In this document: positions 36,175 to 48,161 of the stretch, piece after piece
Layout: the number at the start of each line of letters is the position of its first letter
Numbering within the stretch: the stretch's first letter is position 1
From: Bacteroides bouchesdurhonensis
Lineage (GTDB): Bacteria > Bacteroidota > Bacteroidia > Bacteroidales > Bacteroidaceae
DNA: 64,000 nt
Direction: 5' to 3'
NCBI RefSeq assembly: GCF_900155865.1
Contig: NZ_LT707006.1
Span: forward strand, 151,751 to 215,750
Notes under the pieces: model-generated
What the model was told of the DNA's origin: nothing
What the model saw: only the letters and a program-made list of their open reading frames with translations
The model's database searches: none
Translations under genes and position numbers: made by a program

Positions 36175-37653
36175 ATGTCAAACATTTCAAGAAGAGACTT
36201 TCTGAAGACAGGAGCTGCTGCACTTGCAGGTATAACAATTGCTCCAAGTACTATTTTGGGTAAGAGTCATGGATACACTTCCCCATCCGACAAAATGAAT
36301 CTTGTTGCCGTTGGTATCGGTGGTATGGGACACGCTAACATCAATGCAGTAAAAGGCACAGAAAACATTATCGGACTCTGTGACGTAGACTGGAAATATG
36401 CTAAAGGCGTATTTGATGAGTTCCCAAAAGCTAAAAAATACTATGACTATCGTAAGATGTACGATGAAATGGGCAAATCTATCGATGGTGTTATCATCGC
36501 TACTGCTGACCATACTCATGCTATCATTACAGCTGACGCAATGACAATGGGCAAACACGTATATTGCCAAAAGCCATTGACACACTCTGTATATGAATCT
36601 CGTTTGCTTACTAAGTTGGCTGCTTCTACAGGAGTAGTTACTCAGATGGGTAACCAAGGTTCATCTTCTAAAGACACTGACCTTGTGTGCGAATGGATCT
36701 GGAATGGTGAAATTGGTGACGTTACAAAAGTAGAATGTGCTACTGACCGTCCTATTTGGCCTCAAGGATTAAATGCTCCTGAAAAAGAAGACAAAATTCC
36801 TAGCACATTGAACTGGGATCTGTTTACCGGACCTGCTAAACTGAACCCGTATAATGCAGTTTATCACCCATGGAACTGGCGTGGATGGTGGGATTATGGA
36901 ACAGGTGCATTAGGTGATATGGCTTGTCACATTTTACACCAACCATTCAAAGCTTTGAAACTTAATTATCCGACTCGTGTTGAAGGTTCATCTACTTTAT
37001 TGTTGAATGCATGTGCACCACAAGCACAACACGTAAAAATGATTTTCCCTGCACGCGACAACATGGCTAAAGTAGCAATGCCGGAAGTAGAAGTTCATTG
37101 GTATGATGGTGGTATGATGCCTGATCGTCCGAAAGGTTTCCCTCAAGGAAAAGAATTGATGGGTCCTGGCGGTGGCTTAACGATCTTCCACGGAACTAAA
37201 GATACATTAATTTGCGGTTGCTATGGTCAAAAACCATTCTTACTTTCAGGTCGTGTACCTAAAGCTCCGGAAGTTTGCCGTCGTGTTACGACTTCTCACG
37301 AAATGGACTGGGTACGTGCTTGTAAAGAAAGTCCGGCTAACCGTGTGATGACTAAATCAGACTTCTCTGAAGCTGGTCCATTCAACGAAATGATTGCTAT
37401 GGGTGTATTGGCTATCCGTTTGCAAGCCCTGAACAAAACATTGGAATGGGACGGAGAAAATATGCGTTTCACTAACATCGGTGAAAATGAAACAATCAAG
37501 ACTTGTACGAAAGACGGTTTCACTATTCATGACGGTCATCCTTCATTTAACAAGAGCTGGACTGAACCAATGAACGCACAACAGCTTGCTGCTGAACTGA
37601 TCAAGCATACATATCGTGATGGCTGGAAATTGCCTGATATGCCTAAAATTTAA
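36175..37653 (+). CDS. Exported Gfo/Idh/MocA-family oxidoreductase (Tat signal)
   Basis: A 492-residue protein. The N-terminus SRRDFLKTGAAALAGITIAP is a twin-arginine signal, so the enzyme folds with its NAD(P) cofactor before export. VAVGIGGMGHANI is the Rossmann loop, and YCQKPLTHSVYE has the conserved lysine (QKP in place of EKP). GALGDMACHILHQPFKAL provides the Asp and His of the active site. It follows the cytoplasmic paralogue by 36 nt. Likely a glycoside or sugar C3 oxidoreductase acting in the periplasm. Confidence 0.86.
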   Translation: MSNISRRDFLKTGAAALAGITIAPSTILGKSHGYTSPSDKMNLVAVGIGGMGHANINAVKGTENIIGLCDVDWKYAKGVFDEFPKAKKYYDYRKMYDEMGKSIDGVIIATADHTHAIITADAMTMGKHVYCQKPLTHSVYESRLLTKLAASTGVVTQMGNQGSSSKDTDLVCEWIWNGEIGDVTKVECATDRPIWPQGLNAPEKEDKIPSTLNWDLFTGPAKLNPYNAVYHPWNWRGWWDYGTGALGDMACHILHQPFKALKLNYPTRVEGSSTLLLNACAPQAQHVKMIFPARDNMAKVAMPEVEVHWYDGGMMPDRPKGFPQGKELMGPGGGLTIFHGTKDTLICGCYGQKPFLLSGRVPKAPEVCRRVTTSHEMDWVRACKESPANRVMTKSDFSEAGPFNEMIAMGVLAIRLQALNKTLEWDGENMRFTNIGENETIKTCTKDGFTIHDGHPSFNKSWTEPMNAQQLAAELIKHTYRDGWKLPDMPKI

Positions 37654-37760
37654 TCAATAACTATTAAAGTTTAACGAAACAATGTAACTACTCAGGTAAA
37701 CGATTGACATTCTGTCTATCTGAGTAGTTATGAAATAATATCACAAGATATAATTATATT

Positions 37761-38639
37761 ATGAAAAAGTATTTTTATACAGTAGCTTGCCTGGCACTTG
37801 CAGGAACATTCGCAGCATGTGGAGGCGGTAATAAAAAGACAGCTGAAACTGCACAAACTGAAGAACCTGCAACATCTGTACCTGTTTCTTATTCAAAAGC
37901 TTTACAGGCTGCTGAAACAGATACATTGACTCTTCCTATCGACAAAGACGGTTACATAACGATCTTTGATGGAAAGACATTCAATGGATGGCGTGGATAT
38001 GGCAAAGATAAAGTTCCAGGAAAATGGGTGATTGAAGACGGATGCATCAAATTCAATGGTACTGGTGGCGGTGAAGCCCAAGATACTGACGGTGGTGACT
38101 TAATGTTTGCTCATAAGTTTAAAAACTTTGAATTGGAACTTGAATGGAAGATTTCTAAAGGAGGAAATTCCGGTATCCTTTATATGGCACAGGAAATTAC
38201 TTCAAAAGATGAAAACGGTAACGATGTACTTGAACCGATTTACATTTCAGCTCCTGAATATCAGGTATTAGACAATGCCAACCATCCGGACGCAAAATTG
38301 GGAAAAGACAACAATCGTCAATCAGCATCTTTGTACGATATGATTCCGGCAGTTCCTCAGAACTCTAAACCTTACGGAGAATGGAACACTGCTAAAATCA
38401 TGGTTTATAAAGGTACTGTTATTCATGGACAGAATGGTGAAAATGTAGTGGAATACCACTTATGGACTCCACAATGGACTGAAATGCTTCAGAACAGTAA
38501 ATTCAGCAAAGAAAAATGGCCTTTGGCATTCGATCTGTTGAACAATTGCGGTGGTCAGAACAGAGAAGGCTTTATTGCTCTTCAAGATCATGGAGACGAC
38601 GTTTGGTATCGTAACATCCGCGTGAAAGTTCTGGACTAA
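37761..38639 (+). CDS. DUF1080 lipoprotein (3-keto-disaccharide hydrolase family)
   Basis: A 292-residue lipoprotein: lipobox FAACGG (Cys 20), a short low-complexity linker, then a DUF1080 jelly-roll domain (about 65-290). DGKTFNGWRGYG and FELELEWKISKGGNSGILYM are family hallmarks, and the C-terminus VWYRNIRVKVL closes the sandwich. Members of this family cleave 3-keto-glycosides. It is 107 nt after the exported oxidoreductase, whose product it would use. Confidence 0.83.
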   Translation: MKKYFYTVACLALAGTFAACGGGNKKTAETAQTEEPATSVPVSYSKALQAAETDTLTLPIDKDGYITIFDGKTFNGWRGYGKDKVPGKWVIEDGCIKFNGTGGGEAQDTDGGDLMFAHKFKNFELELEWKISKGGNSGILYMAQEITSKDENGNDVLEPIYISAPEYQVLDNANHPDAKLGKDNNRQSASLYDMIPAVPQNSKPYGEWNTAKIMVYKGTVIHGQNGENVVEYHLWTPQWTEMLQNSKFSKEKWPLAFDLLNNCGGQNREGFIALQDHGDDVWYRNIRVKVLD

Positions 38640-38669
38640 GAGACCAATTTTACTAAACAAAAATTCGTT

Positions 38670-39431
38670 ATGAAAAATAAAATTGTTGCTATAATTGGTT
38701 TAGCAGTACTTGGATGTAACTATGCTTCTGCTCAAGAAAGAATGAAACCGGGAATGTCTGAGTTTTACTCACCAGTTCCTCCGGTTGTCACTCCGGGAGA
38801 AGAAATGCGCGGAGGTGGTTTCACTGCACCATCAGATGCTATTATATTATTTGATGGTAAAGACCTTTCTGCTTGGGAAAACTCAAAAGGAGAACCTGCA
38901 GGATGGAAAGTGAAAGACGGAGTTATCACTGTAGATAAAAGCAAAGGGGATATTCGGACTAAAGAAAAGTTTGGAAGTTTCCAGTTGCATTTGGAATGGA
39001 GAGTTCCTAAAACAATCCAAGGAGAAAGCCAAGGACGTGGAAATAGTGGCGTTTTTCTTCAGGGAATGTATGAAGTACAGATACTGGACAACTACAACAA
39101 TCCGACATACGTAAACGGACAAGCTGGGAGTATTTATAAACAGACTGCTCCGTTGGCAAATGCAATGCGTAAACCGGGTGAATGGAATGTATATGATATC
39201 ATTTATACTGCTCCTGTATTTAAGGAAGATGGTTCGTACAGAGTACGTCCTCAGGTTACTGTTATACAGAATGGTGTAGTATTGCAAAATAATACAACCA
39301 TTTTGGGTACAACAGAATACATTGGATTTCCGAAAGTTGTGAAACATGGAGATGGTCCGATCTTGTTGCAGAGTCATGGTGATCCTAGCGAGCCTATCAG
39401 TTTCCGCAATATTTGGATTCGTAAAATGTAA
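38670..39431 (+). CDS. Secreted DUF1080 protein (3-keto-disaccharide hydrolase family)
   Basis: A 253-residue protein with a signal peptide ending NYASAQ and one DUF1080 domain: ILFDGKDLSAWENSKGEPAGWKV, FQLHLEWRVPK, GRGNSGVFLQGMYEVQILDNYNNP and the terminal FRNIWIRKM. It starts 30 nt after the DUF1080 lipoprotein, in the same operon. Two paralogues in a row may split substrates (alpha or beta keto-glycosides) or cellular sites. A long hairpin follows. Confidence 0.83.
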   Translation: MKNKIVAIIGLAVLGCNYASAQERMKPGMSEFYSPVPPVVTPGEEMRGGGFTAPSDAIILFDGKDLSAWENSKGEPAGWKVKDGVITVDKSKGDIRTKEKFGSFQLHLEWRVPKTIQGESQGRGNSGVFLQGMYEVQILDNYNNPTYVNGQAGSIYKQTAPLANAMRKPGEWNVYDIIYTAPVFKEDGSYRVRPQVTVIQNGVVLQNNTTILGTTEYIGFPKVVKHGDGPILLQSHGDPSEPISFRNIWIRKM

Positions 39432-39453
39432 AATGTTACAATAAAAGATCTAT

Positions 39454-39495
39454 AATCTAGTTCTTAAGAGGAGTTTTCCTTTTAAGAACTAGATT
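39454..39495. terminator. Bidirectional hairpin after the DUF1080 operon
   Basis: Stem of about 19 bp: 39454-39472 pairs with 39477-39495 with one mismatch, loop GTTT. It separates the plus-strand operon from the convergent regulator gene ending at 39508. Confidence 0.75.
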
Positions 39496-39507
39496 AAGAT
39501 TTAAAGG

Positions 39508-41166
39508 TTAAGATGGCATATAAGCTTCAGATCCTATTTTCAAGATTTCGTTTTCAAAGTCTTCTTTATCACCCATCGCTTTATTCCTCATTTTAGTACG
39601 GTAGTTATAAACTGTACTTGTTGAACAACGCAAAAAGTTAGATATTTTTGCCCCGTCGTTAATACCGATACGAATTAAAGCATAAATACGCAGTTCTTTA
39701 TTTAACAATGTTCCGGCTTTGGGTACTATTCGTTCATCTTCCTTCAACAAAGCATTAAAATCTGTAACAAACGTAGGATATAGATTTAGGAAAATGCTAT
39801 CAAAATGACTGTATAAAGCATTCAATTCTTCATCAATATTTGTGGTTGACTTCAGTTTTTTGATCAGCATCTCATAATTTCGGTTAATTGCCAATTTATA
39901 TAATGAATTCTGGTATCCTTCCATTCTAGTAATATAATTAGAACATAGATCAAAGAATTGAGCGATAAACTGTTCTTTCACATTGTTTGTTTCCAGCAGT
40001 TCATGGTTCTTACAATAAAGTTGATCATTCACTTTGTTCAAAGTATTATTAAGTTCCTTCAATTTTGTATTACTGATAGAAAGTGCTTCTTTTATTTGTT
40101 TCATCTTTTTAATCTGACGATATGTATAAATAACCAATGCAACTAAAAAGACAAAAAGAGCGGTAATTAGCGTAAGAAATATTATAAGGTTTGACTTAGC
40201 CTTGGCTTCTTTTTCCTGATAGGCCGCACTGATAACAGAATAGAATTCGTTAATTTGTGTAGCACGGAACTGTATACCGGAAGCTCTAGCCTGGTCAATA
40301 GCAGCTTGTGTATATTTGAAAGCTTTTGCAAAATCATTGTCATTATAATAAATGACAGCTAAATGCTGCAATGAGAAATTCTCACGAGTAACATTCATTA
40401 TATCAGCTATAGCAGATTGCATATAATACTTCTTTTCCAAATCCGGACGGTTATTTTGCCCACTCAAGGTAGCAAGCGCGCAAGTAATGATAGCATAATC
40501 AGGACTGCCCTCCTCTTCCGCTGCCATGAGTTCCAGCAACCGTTTTTCCGCTTCTTTCGGATCTTTGACAGAGCGATTGATAACCCCAACCTTATAATTG
40601 ATAGAAGACTGATCTGCATTACTCAAGAACAAGTTACGGTACATTTCCCTCTGATAACGATACTGGTTACTACGTGTTGTCGAAATAGCATAGTACTCCC
40701 AAAAACGATAATAAGCGTCATAATAGGCAGATAACAATTCTTTGGACAATTGCGTAGGATCGATATCTTTCAAAAGGAGTTCTGCTTCCCGATACATACC
40801 GCCCATAGAATATAACAAAGACAATTTCAAACTGGAATCAATTCCCCACTCTTTTTCTCCCAATGTGATAGCGATACTAATGTTACGTTTGATATAATGG
40901 ACAGCAGAATCAATATTAAATTTCCTGTATTCATCGTGCAATTGCAAGTTGACTTTATATTCTTCCAATAGACTGACATCTTTCAGTTTCCGTTTAATCT
41001 TTTTAATTTTTTCTTCTTTCCGATTTATAAATTCTTGCTCATGATCAATTAGATTATTCAGTGAATCAGATAATATTTTTAATTCATTTTCGCTATAACC
41101 CAATAAACTAAAACTGCAAAATAATAATAGCAAGAGACCTTTCAGGATGTTTATATTTGTATTCAT
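39508..41166 (-). CDS. Membrane-bound TPR/HTH regulator (DUF6377-like)
   Basis: A 552-residue protein. It has an N-terminal signal (about 1-25), a periplasmic helical-repeat region (about 60-320, TPR-like), and one transmembrane helix LIIFLTLITALFVFLVALVI near 325-345. A coiled coil follows, and a C-terminal LuxR-like helix-turn-helix whose recognition part is KISNFLRCSTSTVYNYRTKM. This Bacteroides architecture senses in the periplasm and regulates in the cytoplasm. It converges on the keto-sugar operon, its probable target. ATG at 41166. Confidence 0.8.
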   Translation of the reverse strand: MNTNINILKGLLLLLFCSFSLLGYSENELKILSDSLNNLIDHEQEFINRKEEKIKKIKRKLKDVSLLEEYKVNLQLHDEYRKFNIDSAVHYIKRNISIAITLGEKEWGIDSSLKLSLLYSMGGMYREAELLLKDIDPTQLSKELLSAYYDAYYRFWEYYAISTTRSNQYRYQREMYRNLFLSNADQSSINYKVGVINRSVKDPKEAEKRLLELMAAEEEGSPDYAIITCALATLSGQNNRPDLEKKYYMQSAIADIMNVTRENFSLQHLAVIYYNDNDFAKAFKYTQAAIDQARASGIQFRATQINEFYSVISAAYQEKEAKAKSNLIIFLTLITALFVFLVALVIYTYRQIKKMKQIKEALSISNTKLKELNNTLNKVNDQLYCKNHELLETNNVKEQFIAQFFDLCSNYITRMEGYQNSLYKLAINRNYEMLIKKLKSTTNIDEELNALYSHFDSIFLNLYPTFVTDFNALLKEDERIVPKAGTLLNKELRIYALIRIGINDGAKISNFLRCSTSTVYNYRTKMRNKAMGDKEDFENEILKIGSEAYMPS

Positions 41167-41278
41167 ATCTATTTAGTTTTGACCGAAAAACAAAGCCATA
41201 GTAGCAAATAATCTGCCGAATATACATATTATTTCTTTTATTTGCGTCATTTTATTAGGTATTTATTGTAAGTTAGGT

Positions 41279-41286
41279 TATCTTTG
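41279..41286 (+). promoter_or_regulatory. -7 box (TATCTTTG) for the thioesterase gene
   Basis: Exact consensus 80 nt before the ATG at 41367. An in-frame TTG at 41310 also lies after the box, so the box does not decide the start. Confidence 0.55.
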
Positions 41287-41366
41287 CTATTCGTCAAAAA
41301 CAATATTTATTGGATAATTTAAATATCCATAACTCAAAATCAACACATCAAATTATTAAATTAATC

Positions 41367-41771
41367 ATGACACCACAAGAATTCTTCAGGAATGATTTAT
41401 TCGCAAAAAATGCGGGCGTAGTATTGCTTGAAGTCCGCGAAGGATATAGTAAAACAAAAATGGAAATAAAAGCAGAACACCTCAATGCAGGTGCGCGTAC
41501 ACAAGGAGGTGCCATTTTTACCTTGGCAGATCTGGCACTTGCAGCAGCAGCCAACTCACACGGAACACTTGCTTTCTCCCTCTCGTCGAACATAACATTC
41601 CTACGTGCCAGCGGTCCGGGTGATACCCTTTATGCCGAAGCACGCGAACGTTATATCGGTCGAAGTACGGGGTGCTATCAAGTAGATGTCACTAACCAAC
41701 ATGGAGAGCTGATAGCAACTTTTGAATCAAGCGTATTCCGAAAAGATCAAAAGGTTCCTTTCGAAGTCTGA
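41367..41771 (+). CDS. PaaI-family hotdog thioesterase
   Basis: A 134-residue single hotdog-fold protein that would hydrolyse acyl- or aryl-CoA thioesters. HLNAGARTQGGAIFTLADLALAAA is the hallmark central helix region, with Asp at the catalytic position; the usual N-x-x-G-x-x-H-G motif appears as NAGARTQGG. A later block SSNITFLRASGPGDTLYAEA completes the fold. The conserved domain starts right after the ATG at 41367, so the longer TTG start is rejected. It converges with the DUF3108 gene 7 nt away. Confidence 0.82.
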   Translation: MTPQEFFRNDLFAKNAGVVLLEVREGYSKTKMEIKAEHLNAGARTQGGAIFTLADLALAAAANSHGTLAFSLSSNITFLRASGPGDTLYAEARERYIGRSTGCYQVDVTNQHGELIATFESSVFRKDQKVPFEV

Positions 41772-41778
41772 GCCCGGC

Positions 41779-42624
41779 TTATTTAACGATTGAAGTCATC
41801 GGATAACGATTACCGGTAACATCATTCAAGAATGCTTTTGCTGAGCCAAAATTCAAGAACAAGTCTAAACGGACAGGAAGGTGGTTCTTATCATCTGATA
41901 CAAAGAAAGTAATCACCTCCTTCTCTTTTCCCTTCTTATCATATTCCACCAATGAAAAGATCAGACAGCGATATTTAATACCATTCTCTGCTTTCACATT
42001 TTCTTTTCCACGATAGATAAGTGTTTGTTCCTCCACCTTACGTCCTGTAGCCATCGGAAATTTAATCTTATCACCGACTTTATAATCAGCAGGATCATAG
42101 GAACGAGCCTGAGCCAAAATAGTCAGCATATCATAAATACAACGGCTATCACTAGTTTCGTCTTCATAAACTTCTCCTGTACGTGGGAAAGAACGTTTCT
42201 GATTAGCAAAACAAAGTCCGTCTTTATAAGAAAACCAAGCTTCATCAACGGTATAACGTTTACCTTCTTCAGCCCCTTTGCGGAAATAACGGGGTTCCAG
42301 TTTCTCTCCCATCACACAAGTCAATGTGTCACGCATCTTAAAAAAGAAGTCGGCACGTTTACTGCCTAAGGCTAACAAGTTAATACGAAATGCAGGTTTC
42401 GAATGATAAGTAGTTGCATAGGTTGTCAAACTGGCAATTCCAGCCTTTACCCAAACAAATTTCCAATTAAAATACAAGTCATACATCACATGTTCTCCTG
42501 ACTGGAACGCATCATTCTTCGCTTCACATTGAGCCTTAGCAGGAAGTGCTATACTTCCTAACAATAACAGAATAAATCCGGCGGTGAAAACACGTCGCAA
42601 ATTATCGGCGACGCCGCTCATCAT
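41779..42624 (-). CDS. DUF3108 secreted protein
   Basis: About 281 residues with a signal peptide (RRVFTAGFILLLLGSIALPAKAQ) and a DUF3108-like domain: GEHVMYDLYFNWKFVWVKAG, a region of beta strands, then VEYDKKGKEKEVITFFVSDD and NHLPVRLDLFLNFGSAKAFL. The family is predicted periplasmic and may bind a hydrophobic ligand; function is not established. Two adjacent ATGs at 42624/42621 overlap the end of the upstream Ig-like gene by about 20 bp; longer starts at 42651 and 42705 overlap it more. Probably translationally coupled to that gene. Confidence 0.78.
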   Translation of the reverse strand: MMSGVADNLRRVFTAGFILLLLGSIALPAKAQCEAKNDAFQSGEHVMYDLYFNWKFVWVKAGIASLTTYATTYHSKPAFRINLLALGSKRADFFFKMRDTLTCVMGEKLEPRYFRKGAEEGKRYTVDEAWFSYKDGLCFANQKRSFPRTGEVYEDETSDSRCIYDMLTILAQARSYDPADYKVGDKIKFPMATGRKVEEQTLIYRGKENVKAENGIKYRCLIFSLVEYDKKGKEKEVITFFVSDDKNHLPVRLDLFLNFGSAKAFLNDVTGNRYPMTSIVK

Positions 42625-44506
42625 TATTATTATTTTTCTTTTTGTCTTCATCTGGTTTTTGTTTTTTAAGTTCGTCGAGTTTTTGTTTATCAAGAGGAGT
42701 AGCATGGATATCCCACGACTGCTTGTTCAGGTCCCAGTTTGCTTTTGGTTCCAGAATCATATTATAATAATAGACCTCCTCAGGTTGCAATCCCTTTTCA
42801 AAATTTCCTGTATCCCATTCGCCATTTCCATTCCTATCGTTAATCAAACGAGCGGAGTATTTCCCCGGATTCAAGAAATAGAAATCAGCAATACCATTCA
42901 CTACTCTCCGCCGACGTACCACTTTATCTTGTGCGTCTAATAGTTCGACAAAAGCCGAAGGATCTGCCCCTGTTATATTGAATGTAATGCTGGCATATTC
43001 ATCTTCACTACGTACCTTAAATCCTTGTTTTATTTTATCGGTAAACAAGCCATATATCCCATGAAATGCTGTAGAATCTACCGTAAATTCATATTCGGAC
43101 GTCGGTTCCCAATCATAGTACAGATTAAATTTCTTTATATCAATCGAATCATGTTCAAATTCAAAAGGCACGTCTTTCCAAAGAGTATCAACTTTCTGTC
43201 GAAGGTGAATAGCTGCACTGTCAAAATAGGCAATTGGCTCTTCAAAAACCAAAGAAATAGAACCATATACGTCCATTGATGAAGGAGCATCTACTTTTAC
43301 AGATAAGAACTTTGTCGGTTCTACTTCTTCCTCATCGTCTTTCTTTTTCTTCTTTTTCTTCTTTTCAGGTTCTTCTTTCACTAGTTTCTGTTTCGACACA
43401 AGTCTCAACGTATCTGTACGAGGAACTAACTGATTCAATGTATCCGTATAAAGATAAGTCAGGCTAAGAGCAAGCGTATCTTGTTTATACAAAACAGAAT
43501 CTTTCACCCAATAATGAATGGTATCATTACGCTGAGTCTTTTCTATAACAAAAGCCTCCTTTTCATCGAAATTTAATCCTTTCAACACAGGTAACGTATC
43601 CGCCTTATTTGCAAAGTAAAAAGTAAATTTCTTCGGAACAAGACGCTCCGATTTTACCAGGTACTGAGAGTTATTGAGCTCCTTAAAAGCACGAAGTATG
43701 AGATTATCCGGCAAATAATGAGTATACTTCTTTTCAATGATTGTGTCATAAGTCAATGAATCCACCCATGCTGTATCCATGCGCACACGCTCTTCCATCG
43801 TAGGTATAACCAAAGAATCATTAAAAGCAATCATTTCGCTCTTCTGATTAAAAGTAAAGTTCTGGTCGGCATCCATCAACCCATAGATACGATATTTGCC
43901 AGGAGCAATTCCACGAATTGAAAAATGCCCGCGACTGTCAGTACGTGCCACACGGTCAAATGGTAGCTTAGTGAAAGCTGAATCATTGAGATTAGAATGT
44001 AATCCCACTAACATCCCTTTAATAGGTTCGAGGTTAGAAGCATCAAGCAATGTTCCGGCTACTTCCATTGTATCGATCTGTGCACCGGTGGAAAAAGTAA
44101 ATGCAAAGTTACCCAGCGGATTACCCTCATTATTATCCACAATAGCATCAGAGAAATCGATTGTATAAGTAGTATTCTCTTTCAAAGAGTCAAGCAGGTT
44201 CACTTGTATTCTCTTTCCGGCAGCCTTAATCTCAGGTTGTTGTATCTGAGGAGGTGAAACAACCACTTTTTCTGTTGCTTTCTCTATCTTGATGAATTCA
44301 TCAAAAACAAGAGATATCTTATTCTTTTTGGCGTTTGTAGCACCCGCTACCGGTGTACTACCTACAAAACGAGGAGGAGTCGTATCTTTATCTCCACCCA
44401 TCGGTTGTCCGATGCTTGCACAGGAATAGATCATAGCTACCAGTGCCAACACCGGTAAAACTCTGCGAACTATATACTTTATCTTTTGATTCTCAAATTG
44501 TAACAT
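42602..44506 (-). CDS. Lipoprotein with N-terminal bacterial Ig-like (Big_5) domain
   Basis: 634 residues with lipobox MIYSC near residue 29, then an Ig-like Big_5 domain: PPRFVGSTPVAGATNAKKNKISLVFDEF through TYTIDFSDAIVDNNEGNPLGNFAFTFSTG. A carboxypeptidase-regulatory-like fold with GHFSIRGIAPGKYRIYGLMD follows; the C-terminal part repeats a similar NPGKYSARLINDRNGNGEWD. A lysine run near residue 395 and an Asn/Arg-rich end are low-complexity. ATG at 44506, immediately after a promoter box. Probably a cell-envelope structural protein; function unknown. Confidence 0.8.
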   Translation of the reverse strand: MLQFENQKIKYIVRRVLPVLALVAMIYSCASIGQPMGGDKDTTPPRFVGSTPVAGATNAKKNKISLVFDEFIKIEKATEKVVVSPPQIQQPEIKAAGKRIQVNLLDSLKENTTYTIDFSDAIVDNNEGNPLGNFAFTFSTGAQIDTMEVAGTLLDASNLEPIKGMLVGLHSNLNDSAFTKLPFDRVARTDSRGHFSIRGIAPGKYRIYGLMDADQNFTFNQKSEMIAFNDSLVIPTMEERVRMDTAWVDSLTYDTIIEKKYTHYLPDNLILRAFKELNNSQYLVKSERLVPKKFTFYFANKADTLPVLKGLNFDEKEAFVIEKTQRNDTIHYWVKDSVLYKQDTLALSLTYLYTDTLNQLVPRTDTLRLVSKQKLVKEEPEKKKKKKKKDDEEEVEPTKFLSVKVDAPSSMDVYGSISLVFEEPIAYFDSAAIHLRQKVDTLWKDVPFEFEHDSIDIKKFNLYYDWEPTSEYEFTVDSTAFHGIYGLFTDKIKQGFKVRSEDEYASITFNITGADPSAFVELLDAQDKVVRRRRVVNGIADFYFLNPGKYSARLINDRNGNGEWDTGNFEKGLQPEEVYYYNMILEPKANWDLNKQSWDIHATPLDKQKLDELKKQKPDEDKKKNNNNDERRRR

Positions 44507-44510
44507 GTTG

Positions 44511-44518
44511 CAAAAATA
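44511..44518 (-). promoter_or_regulatory. -7 box (TATTTTTG) immediately upstream of the Ig-like lipoprotein
   Basis: Box on the minus strand ends 4 nt before the ATG at 44506, the same spacing as at mnmA. It makes the longer TTG start at 44533 unlikely. Confidence 0.4.
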
Positions 44519-47976
<3,458 letters not shown>

Positions 47977-48028
47977 AAAACATAGTTAAAAAACAAGGTA
48001 TCAGAGTACAAGAATACCGAATTTAAAG

Positions 48029-48036
48029 TACTTTTG
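48029..48036 (+). promoter_or_regulatory. -7 box (TACTTTTG) for the RND efflux operon
   Basis: Consensus box whose predicted start point falls at the foot of the hairpin at 48041-48070. The leader to the ATG at 48162 is about 120 nt. Confidence 0.55.
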
Positions 48037-48040
48037 CAGC

Positions 48041-48078
48041 CGGAAACTGGTTTTTCCCAATCAGTTTCCGACTGTTTT
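48041..48078 (+). terminator. Hairpin with T run: end of the beta-galactosidase gene or attenuator of the RND operon
   Basis: CGGAAACTG (48041-48049) pairs with CAGTTTCCG (48062-48070), followed by ACTGTTTTTCTTT. By position it terminates the upstream gene, but the box at 48029 would place it at the very 5' end of the efflux mRNA. Confidence 0.65.
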
Positions 48079-48161
48079 TCTTTAAATCACCTACCTTACT
48101 CATTGAACAACACGTCGGCAACAAACGCATAATCATTAAAAAAACAGATAAATAGTTAAGT

